64,000 bases of DNA from Paenibacillus hunanensis (GTDB lineage Bacteria; Bacillota; Bacilli; Paenibacillales; Paenibacillaceae): positions 1 to 64,000 of the forward strand of contig NZ_BMMB01000012.1 in NCBI RefSeq assembly GCF_014645615.1, written 5' to 3'. The position numbers and the translations under genes are program-made. Below the pieces are notes generated by a model. It had not been told where the DNA came from. It saw only the letters and a list, made by a program, of their open reading frames with translations, and ran no database searches. This document shows, piece by piece, positions 35,818 through 45,021 of this stretch (positions are counted from its first letter, which is position 1; every line of letters starts with the position of its first letter).

Positions 35818-35849
35818 ACAAACCCCTTGAACGAATTCAAGGGGTTTGT
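35818..35849 (-). terminator. Intrinsic terminator after rplL
   Basis: ACAAACCCCTTGAAT pairs with its complement ATTCAAGGGGTTTGT around a CG-rich turn, followed by TTTATAAA on the minus strand. It lies just past the rplL stop and ahead of the methyltransferase gene. Confidence 0.88.
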
Positions 35850-35867
35850 AAGAAACAAGAGAGTCTC

Positions 35868-36227
35868 TTATTTCAATTCTACAGATGCGCCAGCTTCTTC
35901 CAATTTTGCTTTGATGGATTCAGCTTCTTCTTTAGCAATACCTTCTTTGATTGCTTTAGGAGCGTTGTCAACCAGTTCTTTTGCTTCTTTCAGACCCAGA
36001 CCAGTTACTTCGCGAACTGCTTTGATTACGTTGATTTTGGAAGCACCAGCGGAAGCCAGTACTACGTCGAATTCAGTTTGCTCAGCTTCTGCTGCGCCAC
36101 CTGTTGCTGCTGCTGCTACTGGAGCTGCTGCAGTTACGCCGAATTCTTCTTCGATTGCTTTTACCAGATCATTAAGTTCCAGTACAGTCATGCCTTTGAT
36201 TGCTTCAAGGATTTGTTCCTGACTCAT
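35868..36227 (-). CDS. rplL: 50S ribosomal protein L7/L12
   Basis: Stalk protein L7/L12 (119 aa), which recruits translation GTPases. The N-terminal dimerisation helices (MSQEQILEAIKGMTVLELND) are followed by an Ala-rich hinge (about 33-47) and the C-terminal domain (VIKAVREVTGLGLKEAKELV). It lies 87 bp after rplJ, closing the L10-leader-controlled unit. Confidence 0.98.
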   Translation of the reverse strand: MSQEQILEAIKGMTVLELNDLVKAIEEEFGVTAAAPVAAAATGGAAEAEQTEFDVVLASAGASKINVIKAVREVTGLGLKEAKELVDNAPKAIKEGIAKEEAESIKAKLEEAGASVELK

Positions 36228-36314
36228 TTATAAACCCTCCATATTGGTTGTATTTTTTGTTTGGCTATTAGCCGGCTTTACGCCACATGGGCGTGAGGCA
36301 GATGAACAATGTGC

Positions 36315-36818
36315 TTACGCGCTTTGCTCTTCTTTCTCGGATACTGCTTTAACTGCCAGTGCGAAGTTACGAACTGGAGCTTGAAGTACGCTAAGCAGCA
36401 TGGACAGCAAACCTTCGCGGGATGGCAGAGCTGCCAGCGCTTTGATTTCGTCCGCGCTTACTACGCGACCTTCTACAACGCCGCCCTTCAGTTCGAGAGC
36501 ATCGTTGGTTTTAGCAAAATCGTTCAGAATTTTAGCTGCGATTACTGCATCGTCTTTGCTGAACGCGATTGCGGTAGGACCTACCAGCACTTCGTTCAGT
36601 TCAGTCAATTCAGCAGACTCAGTTGCGCGGCGAACCAGTGTATTTTTCAATACCTGGAACTCAACGCCAGCTTCACGCAGTTGTTTGCGCAATTCTGTAA
36701 CTTGAGCAACGTTCAGACCACGATAGTCAGCAACAACTGTAGATACGCTCTCGCGCAGCTTAGCTGCAACTACTTCTACCGCTTCCTGTTTGGATTGGAT
36801 AACTTTTGCGTTTGCCAA
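36315..36818 (-). CDS. rplJ: 50S ribosomal protein L10
   Basis: Stalk base protein L10 (167 aa). It starts MANAKVIQSKQEAVEVVAAK and has the core DYRGLNVAQVTELRKQLREA. The C-terminal helix that binds L7/L12 dimers is present. It is preceded by an L10 leader through which the L10(L12)4 complex represses synthesis in related bacteria. Confidence 0.98.
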   Translation of the reverse strand: MANAKVIQSKQEAVEVVAAKLRESVSTVVADYRGLNVAQVTELRKQLREAGVEFQVLKNTLVRRATESAELTELNEVLVGPTAIAFSKDDAVIAAKILNDFAKTNDALELKGGVVEGRVVSADEIKALAALPSREGLLSMLLSVLQAPVRNFALAVKAVSEKEEQSA

Positions 36819-36880
36819 GTTTGGACACCTCCTGATTGTTTTTTGGCCTTTTGATCATTCCGAAGGAGCAACCAAAAAGT

Positions 36881-37035
36881 TCTACGGGCATTAAAAAAGC
36901 CCCCGTAGAATCACGAAGGCTTGATAAGTTGGAATACCAGGGAGACTGCCGGAGCAGTAAACCTGGTATCCTTTATTCTATCAGAACACCTCGGTAGGAA
37001 ATTAAGCTGCAAGCGGCACCTACTGTCTACGGTTA
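36881..37035 (-). promoter_or_regulatory. L10 (rplJ) leader RNA with attenuator
   Basis: Minus-strand leader of rplJL with the features of the L10 leader: CCGTAGACAGTAGG, then CCTACCGAGGTGTT, a strong stem (GGATACCAGG with CCTGGTATTCC), and AGCCTTCGTGATTCTACGGG. At its end AAGCC pairs with GGCTT (36922-36897) followed by TTTTTT, an intrinsic terminator. A competing hairpin, TCTACGGGG with CCCGTAGA (36909-36881), uses part of the same stem. L10-L12 binding is known to promote termination in such leaders. Confidence 0.88.
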
Positions 37036-37064
37036 AACATATTCAAGTGTAATTGCAAGAACAA
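37036..37064 (-). promoter_or_regulatory. Promoter of the rplJL leader
   Basis: On the minus strand -35 TTGTTC (37064-37059), 17 bp, -10 TATGTT (37041-37036). The predicted start falls just before the conserved first bases of the L10 leader, which supports the call. Confidence 0.6.
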
Positions 37065-37101
37065 GTTCGTGCATCATCACAACTTTTACAGATTATCAAA
37101 T

Positions 37102-37121
37102 GTGTTGACAGATGTCAACAC
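37102..37121. promoter_or_regulatory. 20-bp perfect palindrome between rplA and the L10 leader
   Basis: GTGTTGACA-TC-TGTCAACAC is a near-perfect 9+9 palindrome, 4 bp after the rplA stop. A T-rich but not T-run sequence (ATTTGAT) follows, so it could be a weak terminator. It also contains a consensus -35 TTGACA with GATAAT 15 bp downstream. A double-stranded operator is an alternative. The role is not settled. Confidence 0.5.
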
Positions 37122-37125
37122 TAAA

Positions 37126-37818
37126 TTATCTGTAGTTCGCAGCGTTTACGCGAGCGCTTGGTCCCATTGTGGAAGATACCGCAATGTTTTTCAGGTAAAC
37201 ACCTTTTGCCGCAGCTGGTTTAGCGCGGTTCAGAGCTTCGATAAGAGCCTTAAGGTTCTCGTTCAGTTGCTCTTCAGTGAAGGATACTTTACCGATTGGC
37301 GCGTGAATTTGTCCTGCTTTGTCCAGACGGTATTCGATTTTACCAGCTTTGATTTCTTGAACAGCTTTGGAAACATCGAATGTAACTGTACCTGCTTTAG
37401 GGTTAGGCATCAGACCTTTACCACCAAGCAGACGGCCCAGTTTACCAACTTCACTCATCATGTCCGGTGTAGCTACGCAGACATCGAAGTCGAACCATCC
37501 TTGTTGAATTTTGTTGATCATGTCCTGATCGCCAACGAAGTCAGCACCAGCAGCTTCCGCTTCTTTTGCTTTTTCGCCTTTCGCGAATACGAGAACACGT
37601 TGAGTTTTACCAGTACCGTGTGGCAGTACAACTACGCCACGAACAGCCTGATCTTGTTTACGAGGGTCAACACCCAGACGTACTGCTGCTTCAACAGTTT
37701 CGTCGAATTTTGCAGTAGCTGCCTTTTTAACCAGGGCAACTGCCTCGGCTGGCTCGTAACTAGCTTCGCTGTCAATCAGCTTAACAGCTTCCAGATACTT
37801 TTTACCATGTTTAGCCAT
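37126..37818 (-). CDS. rplA: 50S ribosomal protein L1
   Basis: Large-subunit L1 stalk protein (230 aa). It begins MAKHGKKYLEAVKLIDSEAS and contains GKGLMPNPKAGTVTFDV (about 131-147), the conserved L1 core. It lies 103 bp after rplK. Confidence 0.98.
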   Translation of the reverse strand: MAKHGKKYLEAVKLIDSEASYEPAEAVALVKKAATAKFDETVEAAVRLGVDPRKQDQAVRGVVVLPHGTGKTQRVLVFAKGEKAKEAEAAGADFVGDQDMINKIQQGWFDFDVCVATPDMMSEVGKLGRLLGGKGLMPNPKAGTVTFDVSKAVQEIKAGKIEYRLDKAGQIHAPIGKVSFTEEQLNENLKALIEALNRAKPAAAKGVYLKNIAVSSTMGPSARVNAANYR

Positions 37819-37921
37819 TTATTATTCCTCCTTTGTGGTATTAGCGGATATTCCTCCCACATATGCGGAACCAGATGATTCCGCACAGACTGCATTCTTA
37901 CGAAAGCAGTAAAGACTAATC

Positions 37922-38347
37922 TTAGTCTTCGATTGTGATACCCATGCTACGTGCTGTACCTTCAACCATCAGCATTGCAGTCTCAACGGACGCTGCATTC
38001 AGGTCAGGCATTTTTTGTTCAGCAATTTCACGAACTGCGGAACGTTTAACAACTGCAACTTTCTTCTTGTTCGGTTCGCCAGATCCTTTTTCGATCTTAG
38101 CAGCAACTTTCAGAAGAACTGCAGCCGGTGGAGTTTTTGTGATGAAAGTGAAAGAACGATCTTCAAACACAGTGATCTCAACCGGAATGATCAAACCTGC
38201 TTGATCTGCTGTACGAGCGTTGAACTCTTTACAGAATGCCATGATGTTGACACCTGCTTGACCCAAAGCCGGACCTACTGGAGGAGCCGGATTCGCTTTA
38301 CCAGCTGGGATTTGCAGTTTTACCATTTTGATTACCTTTTTAGCCAT
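37922..38347 (-). CDS. rplK: 50S ribosomal protein L11
   Basis: GTPase-centre protein L11 (141 aa from MAKKVIKMVKLQIPAGKANP). PPVGPALGQAGVNIMAFCKEFN is the thiostrepton-binding N-terminal region. ATG 38347 has AGGAGG 8 bp upstream; a 17-codon in-frame extension is rejected. The gap to nusG (167 bp) holds only a short hairpin (ACCGG/CCGGT). Confidence 0.97.
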   Translation of the reverse strand: MAKKVIKMVKLQIPAGKANPAPPVGPALGQAGVNIMAFCKEFNARTADQAGLIIPVEITVFEDRSFTFITKTPPAAVLLKVAAKIEKGSGEPNKKKVAVVKRSAVREIAEQKMPDLNAASVETAMLMVEGTARSMGITIED

Positions 38348-38514
38348 GTAAAACACCTCCTTGCGAATAGTGGTAGACGGACATCGCTGCCCTCCCACGT
38401 AAAACGCCGCCGTTGCAAGCCTAAGCTACACAACCTGCGGTTAAACCGGAAACACCGGTCAGAATCGCTACAGATTGCTCTGCATCAATCCCCTGTGTCA
38501 TCCTAGAAACCTGC

Positions 38515-39048
38515 TTATATCTTTTCCACTTGAGTGTAATCCAGCTCAAGCGGGGTTTCCCGTCCGAACATGTTAACATGCACTCTGAGCTTGCTCTTGT
38601 CTACCAAAATTTCTTCCACGGAGCCAACAAAGTTCGCAAACGGTCCAACTTTGATGCGTACGGATTCCTTGACCTCGAAGTCGATGTTCTCCTTCGGTTC
38701 AACCATACCCATATGTTTGAGAATTTGTTCTACTTCTTCTGGCAGCAGCGCAGTCGGCTTGGAGCCTGAACCTGTTGAACCGACAAAGCCGGTTACGCCA
38801 GGTGTATTGCGTACTACATACCAGGAGTCGTCAGTCTGGATCATTTCAACAAGTACATAACCTGGGTAAACTTTACGCATAACGGTCTTTTTCTTACCGT
38901 CCTTGTTTACCAGCTCTTCTTCCATAGGAACAAGAACTCGGAAAATCTTGTCTTCCATGCCCATCGACTCAACGCGTTTTTCCAAATTGGCCTTGACCTT
39001 GTTTTCATACCCGGAATAGGTATGAACGACGTACCATCTTTTTTCCAT
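38515..39048 (-). CDS. nusG: Transcription termination/antitermination protein NusG
   Basis: NusG binds RNA polymerase and couples it to ribosomes, Rho or NusE (177 aa). The NGN domain begins WYVVHTYSGYENKVKANLE; the KOW domain (GPFANFVGSVEEILVDKSKL) is at the C-terminus. Between them, YPGYVLVEM is diagnostic. It follows secE by 22 bp. Confidence 0.98.
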   Translation of the reverse strand: MEKRWYVVHTYSGYENKVKANLEKRVESMGMEDKIFRVLVPMEEELVNKDGKKKTVMRKVYPGYVLVEMIQTDDSWYVVRNTPGVTGFVGSTGSGSKPTALLPEEVEQILKHMGMVEPKENIDFEVKESVRIKVGPFANFVGSVEEILVDKSKLRVHVNMFGRETPLELDYTQVEKI

Positions 39049-39070
39049 ATCAAGCCACCTGGAACCCTTC

Positions 39071-39262
39071 TTAAATTATCGCTTCGATCACAGCGGAAAT
39101 GCCGATGTCCAAAACCCAAAAATAAATGCCGACAAACAGAATCGTACCAATAACGATAAGCGTGTAGTTGGTCAGCTCTTTACGATTAGGCCAGCGAACC
39201 TTTTTAAGTTCAGCCCAGCTTTCGGAGAAAAAGGAAAACACAGACTTGAAGCTTCGTGCCAC
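39071..39262 (-). CDS. secE: Protein translocase subunit SecE
   Basis: Short Firmicute SecE (63 aa) with one C-terminal membrane segment (YTLIVIGTILFVGIYFWVLD). The conserved cytosolic stretch AELKKVRWPNRKEL precedes it. The start is GTG 39262 with GGAGG 7 bp upstream. Confidence 0.95.
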   Translation of the reverse strand: MARSFKSVFSFFSESWAELKKVRWPNRKELTNYTLIVIGTILFVGIYFWVLDIGISAVIEAII

Positions 39263-39433
39263 GATTACACCTCCAAAAGACGATCTGGTTAAACGAAGAC
39301 CGCATCCAGACCCAAGAGTCTGTTTTGCTCTTCATCCCCATGTGGTCAGGGTGGTTACGCAAGTTCTCAGGCACGCCATTCTTCAAAGCTTTAAAGATTG
39401 GCACACTTAAAAACAGGCGATTTTTGGCCTACC
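39263..39433 (-). other. secE leader region; no rpmG seen
   Basis: About 170 nt of untranslated leader between the promoter and secE. It has a small hairpin (CAGAC/GTCTG) but no ribosomal gene. In B. subtilis rpmGB (L33) stands here; I looked in all three minus frames and found no CxxC-bearing L33-like protein. An open frame of 64 codons overlapping the secE start (39210-39404) has no family resemblance. Confidence 0.55.
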
Positions 39434-39439
39434 TAAAAC

Positions 39440-39468
39440 ACTTTAGCATAGCACCCTTACACTGTCAA
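39440..39468 (-). promoter_or_regulatory. Promoter of secE-nusG
   Basis: On the minus strand -35 TTGACA (39468-39463) is a perfect consensus, the spacer is 17 bp, and the -10 TAAAGT (39445-39440) is preceded by TGC, making it an extended -10. This should be a strong vegetative promoter. Confidence 0.8.
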
Positions 39469-39560
39469 CGAATATTAGCGTTTGTTTTACAAAAATTTTC
39501 CGTTTTGTAACATGGTCATTTCCCGCGCAAACGGCCGTATCTTATAGTGGCATCGGCAAA

Positions 39561-39587
39561 ATAAAAAAGACTCTATGACAGAGTCTT
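39561..39587 (-). terminator. Intrinsic terminator after sigH
   Basis: AAGACTCTGTCATAGAGTCTT is a compact hairpin (8-bp stem) followed by TTTTATTTT on the minus strand, 26 bp past the sigH stop. It separates sigH from the secE promoter. Confidence 0.92.
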
Positions 39588-39612
39588 CACTTGGTTGCTT
39601 TCACTTCGGAGT

Positions 39613-40260
39613 TCAGTTGTCGTCCCGTACTTCCAAATATCGCTCCAGCTTGCGTTTGACACGCTGTAGCGCATTATCGATCGACTTCACATGGCGACAC
39701 AGATCCACCGCGATTTCCTGGTAGGAGCGTCCATCCAGATACAGCATCAGAACTTTACGCTCTAGATCGCTAAGAATCTCGGACATTTTATCCTCAAGGC
39801 CGGTAAACTCTTCCTTGTTGATCACCAGTTCCTCTGGATCAGACATCGGCGAGCCACAGATCACATCGAGCAAGGTACGGTCGGAATCTTCGTCATAGAT
39901 CGGCTTATCCAGCGACACATACGAATTGAGTGGAATGTGCTTTTGCCGGGTTGCTGTTTTGATCGCCGTAATAATCTGGCGAGTGATGCACAGCTCGGCA
40001 AACACTTTAAACGAAGACAGCTTATCGTTTTTAAAATCGCGAATTGATTTGTACAGGCCAATCATACCTTCCTGTACGATATCCTCGCGATCGGCACCGA
40101 TAAGGAAATAAGACCGGGCTTTTGCGCGCACGAAGTTTTTATACTTGGTAATCAAGTATTCTAGCGCTTCGGAATCGCCATGGCGGACGGCTTCTACAAG
40201 ATCTTCATCACTCTGGTAATCATATGGTGATACCATGATATCTTTGAGGTCGACACTCAC
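39613..40260 (-). CDS. sigH: RNA polymerase sigma factor SigH
   Basis: Sigma factor for the transition to stationary phase and sporulation onset (215 aa). Region 2 includes DIVQEGMIGLYKSIRDFK and SSFKVFAELCITRQIITAIK. Region 4 has the helix-turn-helix YQEIAVDLCRHVKSIDNALQ. GTG 40260 is chosen because GGAGGG lies 7 bp upstream; an in-frame TTG seven codons earlier overlaps the ribosome-binding site. It stands between rae1 and secE as in B. subtilis, supporting sporulation capacity. Confidence 0.94.
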   Translation of the reverse strand: MSVDLKDIMVSPYDYQSDEDLVEAVRHGDSEALEYLITKYKNFVRAKARSYFLIGADREDIVQEGMIGLYKSIRDFKNDKLSSFKVFAELCITRQIITAIKTATRQKHIPLNSYVSLDKPIYDEDSDRTLLDVICGSPMSDPEELVINKEEFTGLEDKMSEILSDLERKVLMLYLDGRSYQEIAVDLCRHVKSIDNALQRVKRKLERYLEVRDDN

Positions 40261-40446
40261 AAACAATCCCTCCGGTTGCAACGCAAGGTCTCCGTTACCC
40301 TATAAAATATAGCATCAGTATATATTATGTAACCTCACATCGTCAACCGAATTTACGCCATTTAACACGGGATTGCACACATATCTGTTCGTATCACCCT
40401 AAACAAGAACAGGGGTTCGTAGATAAGCTGTCATATTGCTAACAGC

Positions 40447-40971
40447 CTACTCTCCCCTGCGCCATTTTTCAAACATGATTCGTTGATGAGCATTAAGCTT
40501 CCCATCCAGTGTATTGCGATTGCTATCCAGCTTCTGCTCACGCAGACGCTCTTGAATTTGCTTTTCGCTAATCTGCACCTCAACCAGTAGCTCGCGTGCA
40601 GATACACGCAGTGCACCCTGACCGAAAATGACGTGCTGCTCAGTCATATCGCTGGTCGCTACATAAATCTCTCTGCGCCGATGCCGCAATTGTCCAACAA
40701 AGCGCTCAATCGCTTCATCTGCCGTTTCTTTTTCCTTTGTAAAATACAGCTCGACCTTGCCCTGCTCATATACCTTGCCCAGTCCGGGTACTCGATAGGC
40801 ATCGAATACGGCAATAACCCGACGTCCAGAAAACGCCTGGTAATTCGCCAATCGTTCTAGCAGGCGGTCGCGTGCCTCCTGTAGATTAATCTCCGACAGC
40901 TTGGCGAGCTCGGGCCAGGCTCCGATCATATTGTAGCCATCTACCAGCAGCACATCACGGAGATCAGCCAT
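40447..40971 (-). CDS. rae1: Ribosome-associated endonuclease Rae1 (YacP, NYN domain)
   Basis: A 174-aa NYN/PIN-like nuclease. The active-site start LLVDGYNMIGAWPEL (about 8-22) and the second acidic strand VIAVFDAYRVPG (about 52-63) match the YacP/Rae1 family, which cleaves mRNA in the ribosomal A site in B. subtilis. It is 5 bp downstream of rlmB, in the same position as in B. subtilis. Confidence 0.9.
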   Translation of the reverse strand: MADLRDVLLVDGYNMIGAWPELAKLSEINLQEARDRLLERLANYQAFSGRRVIAVFDAYRVPGLGKVYEQGKVELYFTKEKETADEAIERFVGQLRHRRREIYVATSDMTEQHVIFGQGALRVSARELLVEVQISEKQIQERLREQKLDSNRNTLDGKLNAHQRIMFEKWRRGE

Positions 40972-40976
40972 AGTCT

Positions 40977-41723
40977 CTAACCTAGCGACTGTCGGCGGCG
41001 TAGCACTTCGTACATGATTACGCCAGCCGCTACAGAAGCATTCAGGGAATTGATCTGACCTTGCATCGGCAACTTAACTAGCACATCGCATTTCTCGCGA
41101 ATGAGTCTGCCCATGCCTTTACCTTCATTACCGATGACAATCGCTACCGGGCCGGTAAATACGTCTGCCTGATACAGATTACTGTCTGTGTTCACATCTG
41201 TACCGACAACCCATACGCCTTGCTCTTTGAGACGATCGATCGTCTGACCGAGATTCGTTACACGCGCAACAGGTACATATTCAACAGCACCCGCAGACGT
41301 TTTCGATACGGTTGCTGTGATGGATGCAGAACGACGCTTTGGAATCACGACGCCATGTACACCCGTGCAATCCGCGGTACGCAAAATCGAGCCCAGATTG
41401 TGTGGATCTTCAATCTCATCCAGCAGCAAAATAAATGGCGCTTCACCCTTCGCTTCCGCTGCTGCCAGAATATCCTCCACTTCGGCATACGCATACGGAG
41501 CCGCCTGGGCGATAATGCCCTGATGCTGTACACCCGGTACAAAGCTATCCAGCTTACGCTTGTCTACATACTGGATCACGATGCCTTTTTCGCGTGCTTC
41601 TGTTACGACAGGCTGCACAAGATTCTTTTGCGCACCGTCGGCAATCCAAATTTTATTGATACTTCTTCCGGCACGTAGCGCTTCCGTAACGGAGTGCTTA
41701 CCGGCGATATATTCCTCTTCCAT
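40977..41723 (-). CDS. rlmB: 23S rRNA (guanosine-2'-O-)-methyltransferase RlmB
   Basis: SPOUT-family TrmH-type RNA methyltransferase (248 aa from MEEEYIAGKHSVTEAL). An N-terminal substrate-binding domain is followed by the knotted domain with VIGNEGKGMGRLIREKCD and INSLNASVAAGVIMYE. RlmB methylates G2251 of 23S rRNA in E. coli; the Bacillus homologue is YacO. ATG 41723 has AGGAGG 7 bp upstream. Confidence 0.9.
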   Translation of the reverse strand: MEEEYIAGKHSVTEALRAGRSINKIWIADGAQKNLVQPVVTEAREKGIVIQYVDKRKLDSFVPGVQHQGIIAQAAPYAYAEVEDILAAAEAKGEAPFILLLDEIEDPHNLGSILRTADCTGVHGVVIPKRRSASITATVSKTSAGAVEYVPVARVTNLGQTIDRLKEQGVWVVGTDVNTDSNLYQADVFTGPVAIVIGNEGKGMGRLIREKCDVLVKLPMQGQINSLNASVAAGVIMYEVLRRRQSLG

Positions 41724-41864
41724 ATGTGTTCCTCCTGTATTGTAGATCCCATGTCTACTGTTCATTCATTACCCGCTTTGCTAGCGAGTGCACAATCCTT
41801 TATTTTTCAGTCCATTCCACTGGAACGGAAACCGTATATTGAAAATGGAAGCAGCCGCACCTGC

Positions 41865-42308
41865 TCAAGGCTTGGACGGCTGCTCCAGATGCTGTATTCC
41901 TGCGGTAATCAGCTCCAAAATACGTGACTGATTGCCTTTATAGTACAAGTAACCAAGCAGACACTCCCATGCGGTCGCGTAGCGATAATCGAGTACGCTG
42001 GCATTTTTGGGAACGGTACCCGACTTGGCGTTACGTCCCTGTCTAACGATGCTTGCTTCTTCATCGGTAAGCTGCGGCTCCAGATGCTGTAGCATTTTAG
42101 CCTGCGCGCCTGCCGACACAAAGCTGGTCGACAGACGATGCAGATGATTCGGACGCAGATTTTTACCGGATATGAGATACTGACGAATTGCTACCTCATG
42201 GATTGCATCACCGATATATGCAAGTGCGAGCGGCGGCATCTGATCCAGTGGACGAGATAGCTCAAATGGAAACCATAAGCGTGGTTGTTCCTGATCGGAA
42301 GATGTCAT
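41865..42308 (-). CDS. mrnC: Mini-ribonuclease III (MrnC)
   Basis: A 147-aa RNase III catalytic domain without a dsRNA-binding domain. LALAYIGDAIHEVAIRQYLI (about 27-46) holds the catalytic Asp and Glu. Mini-III matures 23S rRNA in B. subtilis. It begins 16 bp after cysS with a GGAGGGGG ribosome-binding site, and this neighbourhood is the usual one in Bacilli. Confidence 0.94.
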   Translation of the reverse strand: MTSSDQEQPRLWFPFELSRPLDQMPPLALAYIGDAIHEVAIRQYLISGKNLRPNHLHRLSTSFVSAGAQAKMLQHLEPQLTDEEASIVRQGRNAKSGTVPKNASVLDYRYATAWECLLGYLYYKGNQSRILELITAGIQHLEQPSKP

Positions 42309-42324
42309 AAGCTGCCCCCTCCGT

Positions 42325-43722
<1,398 letters not shown>

Positions 43723-43852
43723 ACGTTTATCCCTCTCTCTGTTCAACGTCGAATCACTCGGATTCGGCTAGATTATGCTGCTATGCTTCGTGCTATACCT
43801 GCTACATCGTAGAGTGCGAGCTCAGGTGTGAATCAAGCGAGACAGCTTCGAT

Positions 43853-44533
43853 TCAGCAGGAATGACGATTATGCTCGCGCCCGCTCATCATGCGATGATC
43901 AAGCTGGCGTTGCTGCTGCTCCAGCTCCTGCTTGAGTCGATCAATCTCGGCTTGCAGCTCAGCCAATCGGGATGCCACCGGATCGGGCATTTGGTGACTA
44001 AGACGATCAGCGCGCTTCCCATCCTGAATGACAATTTTGCCGGGAATACCGACTACGGTACTGTTAGGTGGCACCTCGCGCAGCACGACTGAATTGGAGC
44101 CAATATTGGAATTCGAGCCGACAGAAAAGGAACCAAGAATCTTCGCGCCGGAGCCAACAACGACGTTATTGCCAATCGTTGGGTGACGCTTGCCCTTCTC
44201 TTTACCTGTACCGCCCAGTGTGACCCCCTGATAGATCACCACGTCGTCGCCAATCTCGCAGGTTTCTCCGATGACTACACCCATCCCATGATCGATAAAC
44301 AGCCGTCTGCCGATCGTAGCACCGGGGTGAATCTCGATACCCGTCATAAAACGGCTCATCTGCGAAATCACGCGTGCAATCGTAAAAAATTGTTTGTTGT
44401 AAAACCAGTGAGCAAGCCGGTGCGCCCAGATTGCATGCAGCCCTGAATAGGTAAAGATGACTTCAAACCAGCCCCGCGCGGCCGGATCATTATCGAACAC
44501 AGCGCGGACATCGGATTTCAAATTGGTCAGCAT
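43853..44533 (-). CDS. cysE: Serine O-acetyltransferase
   Basis: Acetylates L-serine with acetyl-CoA, the committed step of cysteine synthesis (226 aa). The left-handed beta-helix of hexapeptide repeats runs from about residue 65 to 165 (HPGATIGRRLFIDHGMGVVI and following). The C-terminus (about 175-226) is polar, rich in Gln and Glu, and longer than needed for catalysis. It is the first gene behind the T-box leader. Confidence 0.96.
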   Translation of the reverse strand: MLTNLKSDVRAVFDNDPAARGWFEVIFTYSGLHAIWAHRLAHWFYNKQFFTIARVISQMSRFMTGIEIHPGATIGRRLFIDHGMGVVIGETCEIGDDVVIYQGVTLGGTGKEKGKRHPTIGNNVVVGSGAKILGSFSVGSNSNIGSNSVVLREVPPNSTVVGIPGKIVIQDGKRADRLSHQMPDPVASRLAELQAEIDRLKQELEQQQRQLDHRMMSGREHNRHSC

Positions 44534-44562
44534 TGGATTACCTCTCTTTGCTTGCGCTCATT

Positions 44563-44900
44563 AAAAAACGCCCCCGCAGCCAGTTACGGCTGCAGAGGCG
44601 TCGGTTTACGCGGTTCCACTCTGCTTGGACAAACTGGCGAATTCTGCTCGCCTGACTGCACCGCTATGGATGACAGCCTTTGCCCAACTTGTACAGTCCG
44701 TAACGAAGGACCAGACGGCAGAGCCTACTTGCTCGCCATCCGCTTTCACTCAAAATGGGTGAAAGCGGACGGGAAGGTTCGGCTCCGCAGCTCACAGGTG
44801 CATTTTCCAACTGGATGAAGTAGATGATTCGCAGCTATCCGCTGTTATACAGCAGAGTCATCCTCTCTGAGACTTCATACACAGATGTACTTTTCCTGAT
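44563..44900 (-). promoter_or_regulatory. T-box leader (tRNA-Cys sensing) upstream of cysE-cysS
   Basis: The minus strand has the T-box TGGAACCGCG (44618-44609), followed by an intrinsic terminator whose stem pairs CGCCTCTGCAGCC with GGCTGCGGGGGCG (44600-44569), then TTTTTT. Stem I upstream contains GATGACTCTGCTG and GCTGCGAATC; TGC (44833-44831) in the latter is a plausible cysteine specifier. Uncharged tRNA-Cys would pair with specifier and T-box and allow read-through into cysE and cysS. This ties cysteine synthesis to its own tRNA charging. Confidence 0.93.
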
Positions 44901-44907
44901 CATTGCC

Positions 44908-44913
44908 ATTATA
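44908..44913 (-). promoter_or_regulatory. -10 element of the cysE T-box promoter
   Basis: A perfect TATAAT on the minus strand, just upstream of the T-box leader. The -35 region is weak (AACAAT at 17-18 bp). It lies in the 121-bp stretch after the gltX stop. Confidence 0.5.
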
Positions 44914-45021
44914 TATGGGGGTTAAAACGAATTGTTATCGAGTTAAACGTATAGAAAAAATGAATCACTGTTCAGGTGATCATTATAACGGACTATACGC
45001 TAATAAACAATATACTTTTCG

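Noticed and set aside
39210..39404. A 64-codon minus-strand frame overlapping the start of secE, considered as L33
   Set aside because: It lacks the CxxC pairs or the KRNNPERLELKK-type core of L33 and overlaps secE out of frame.
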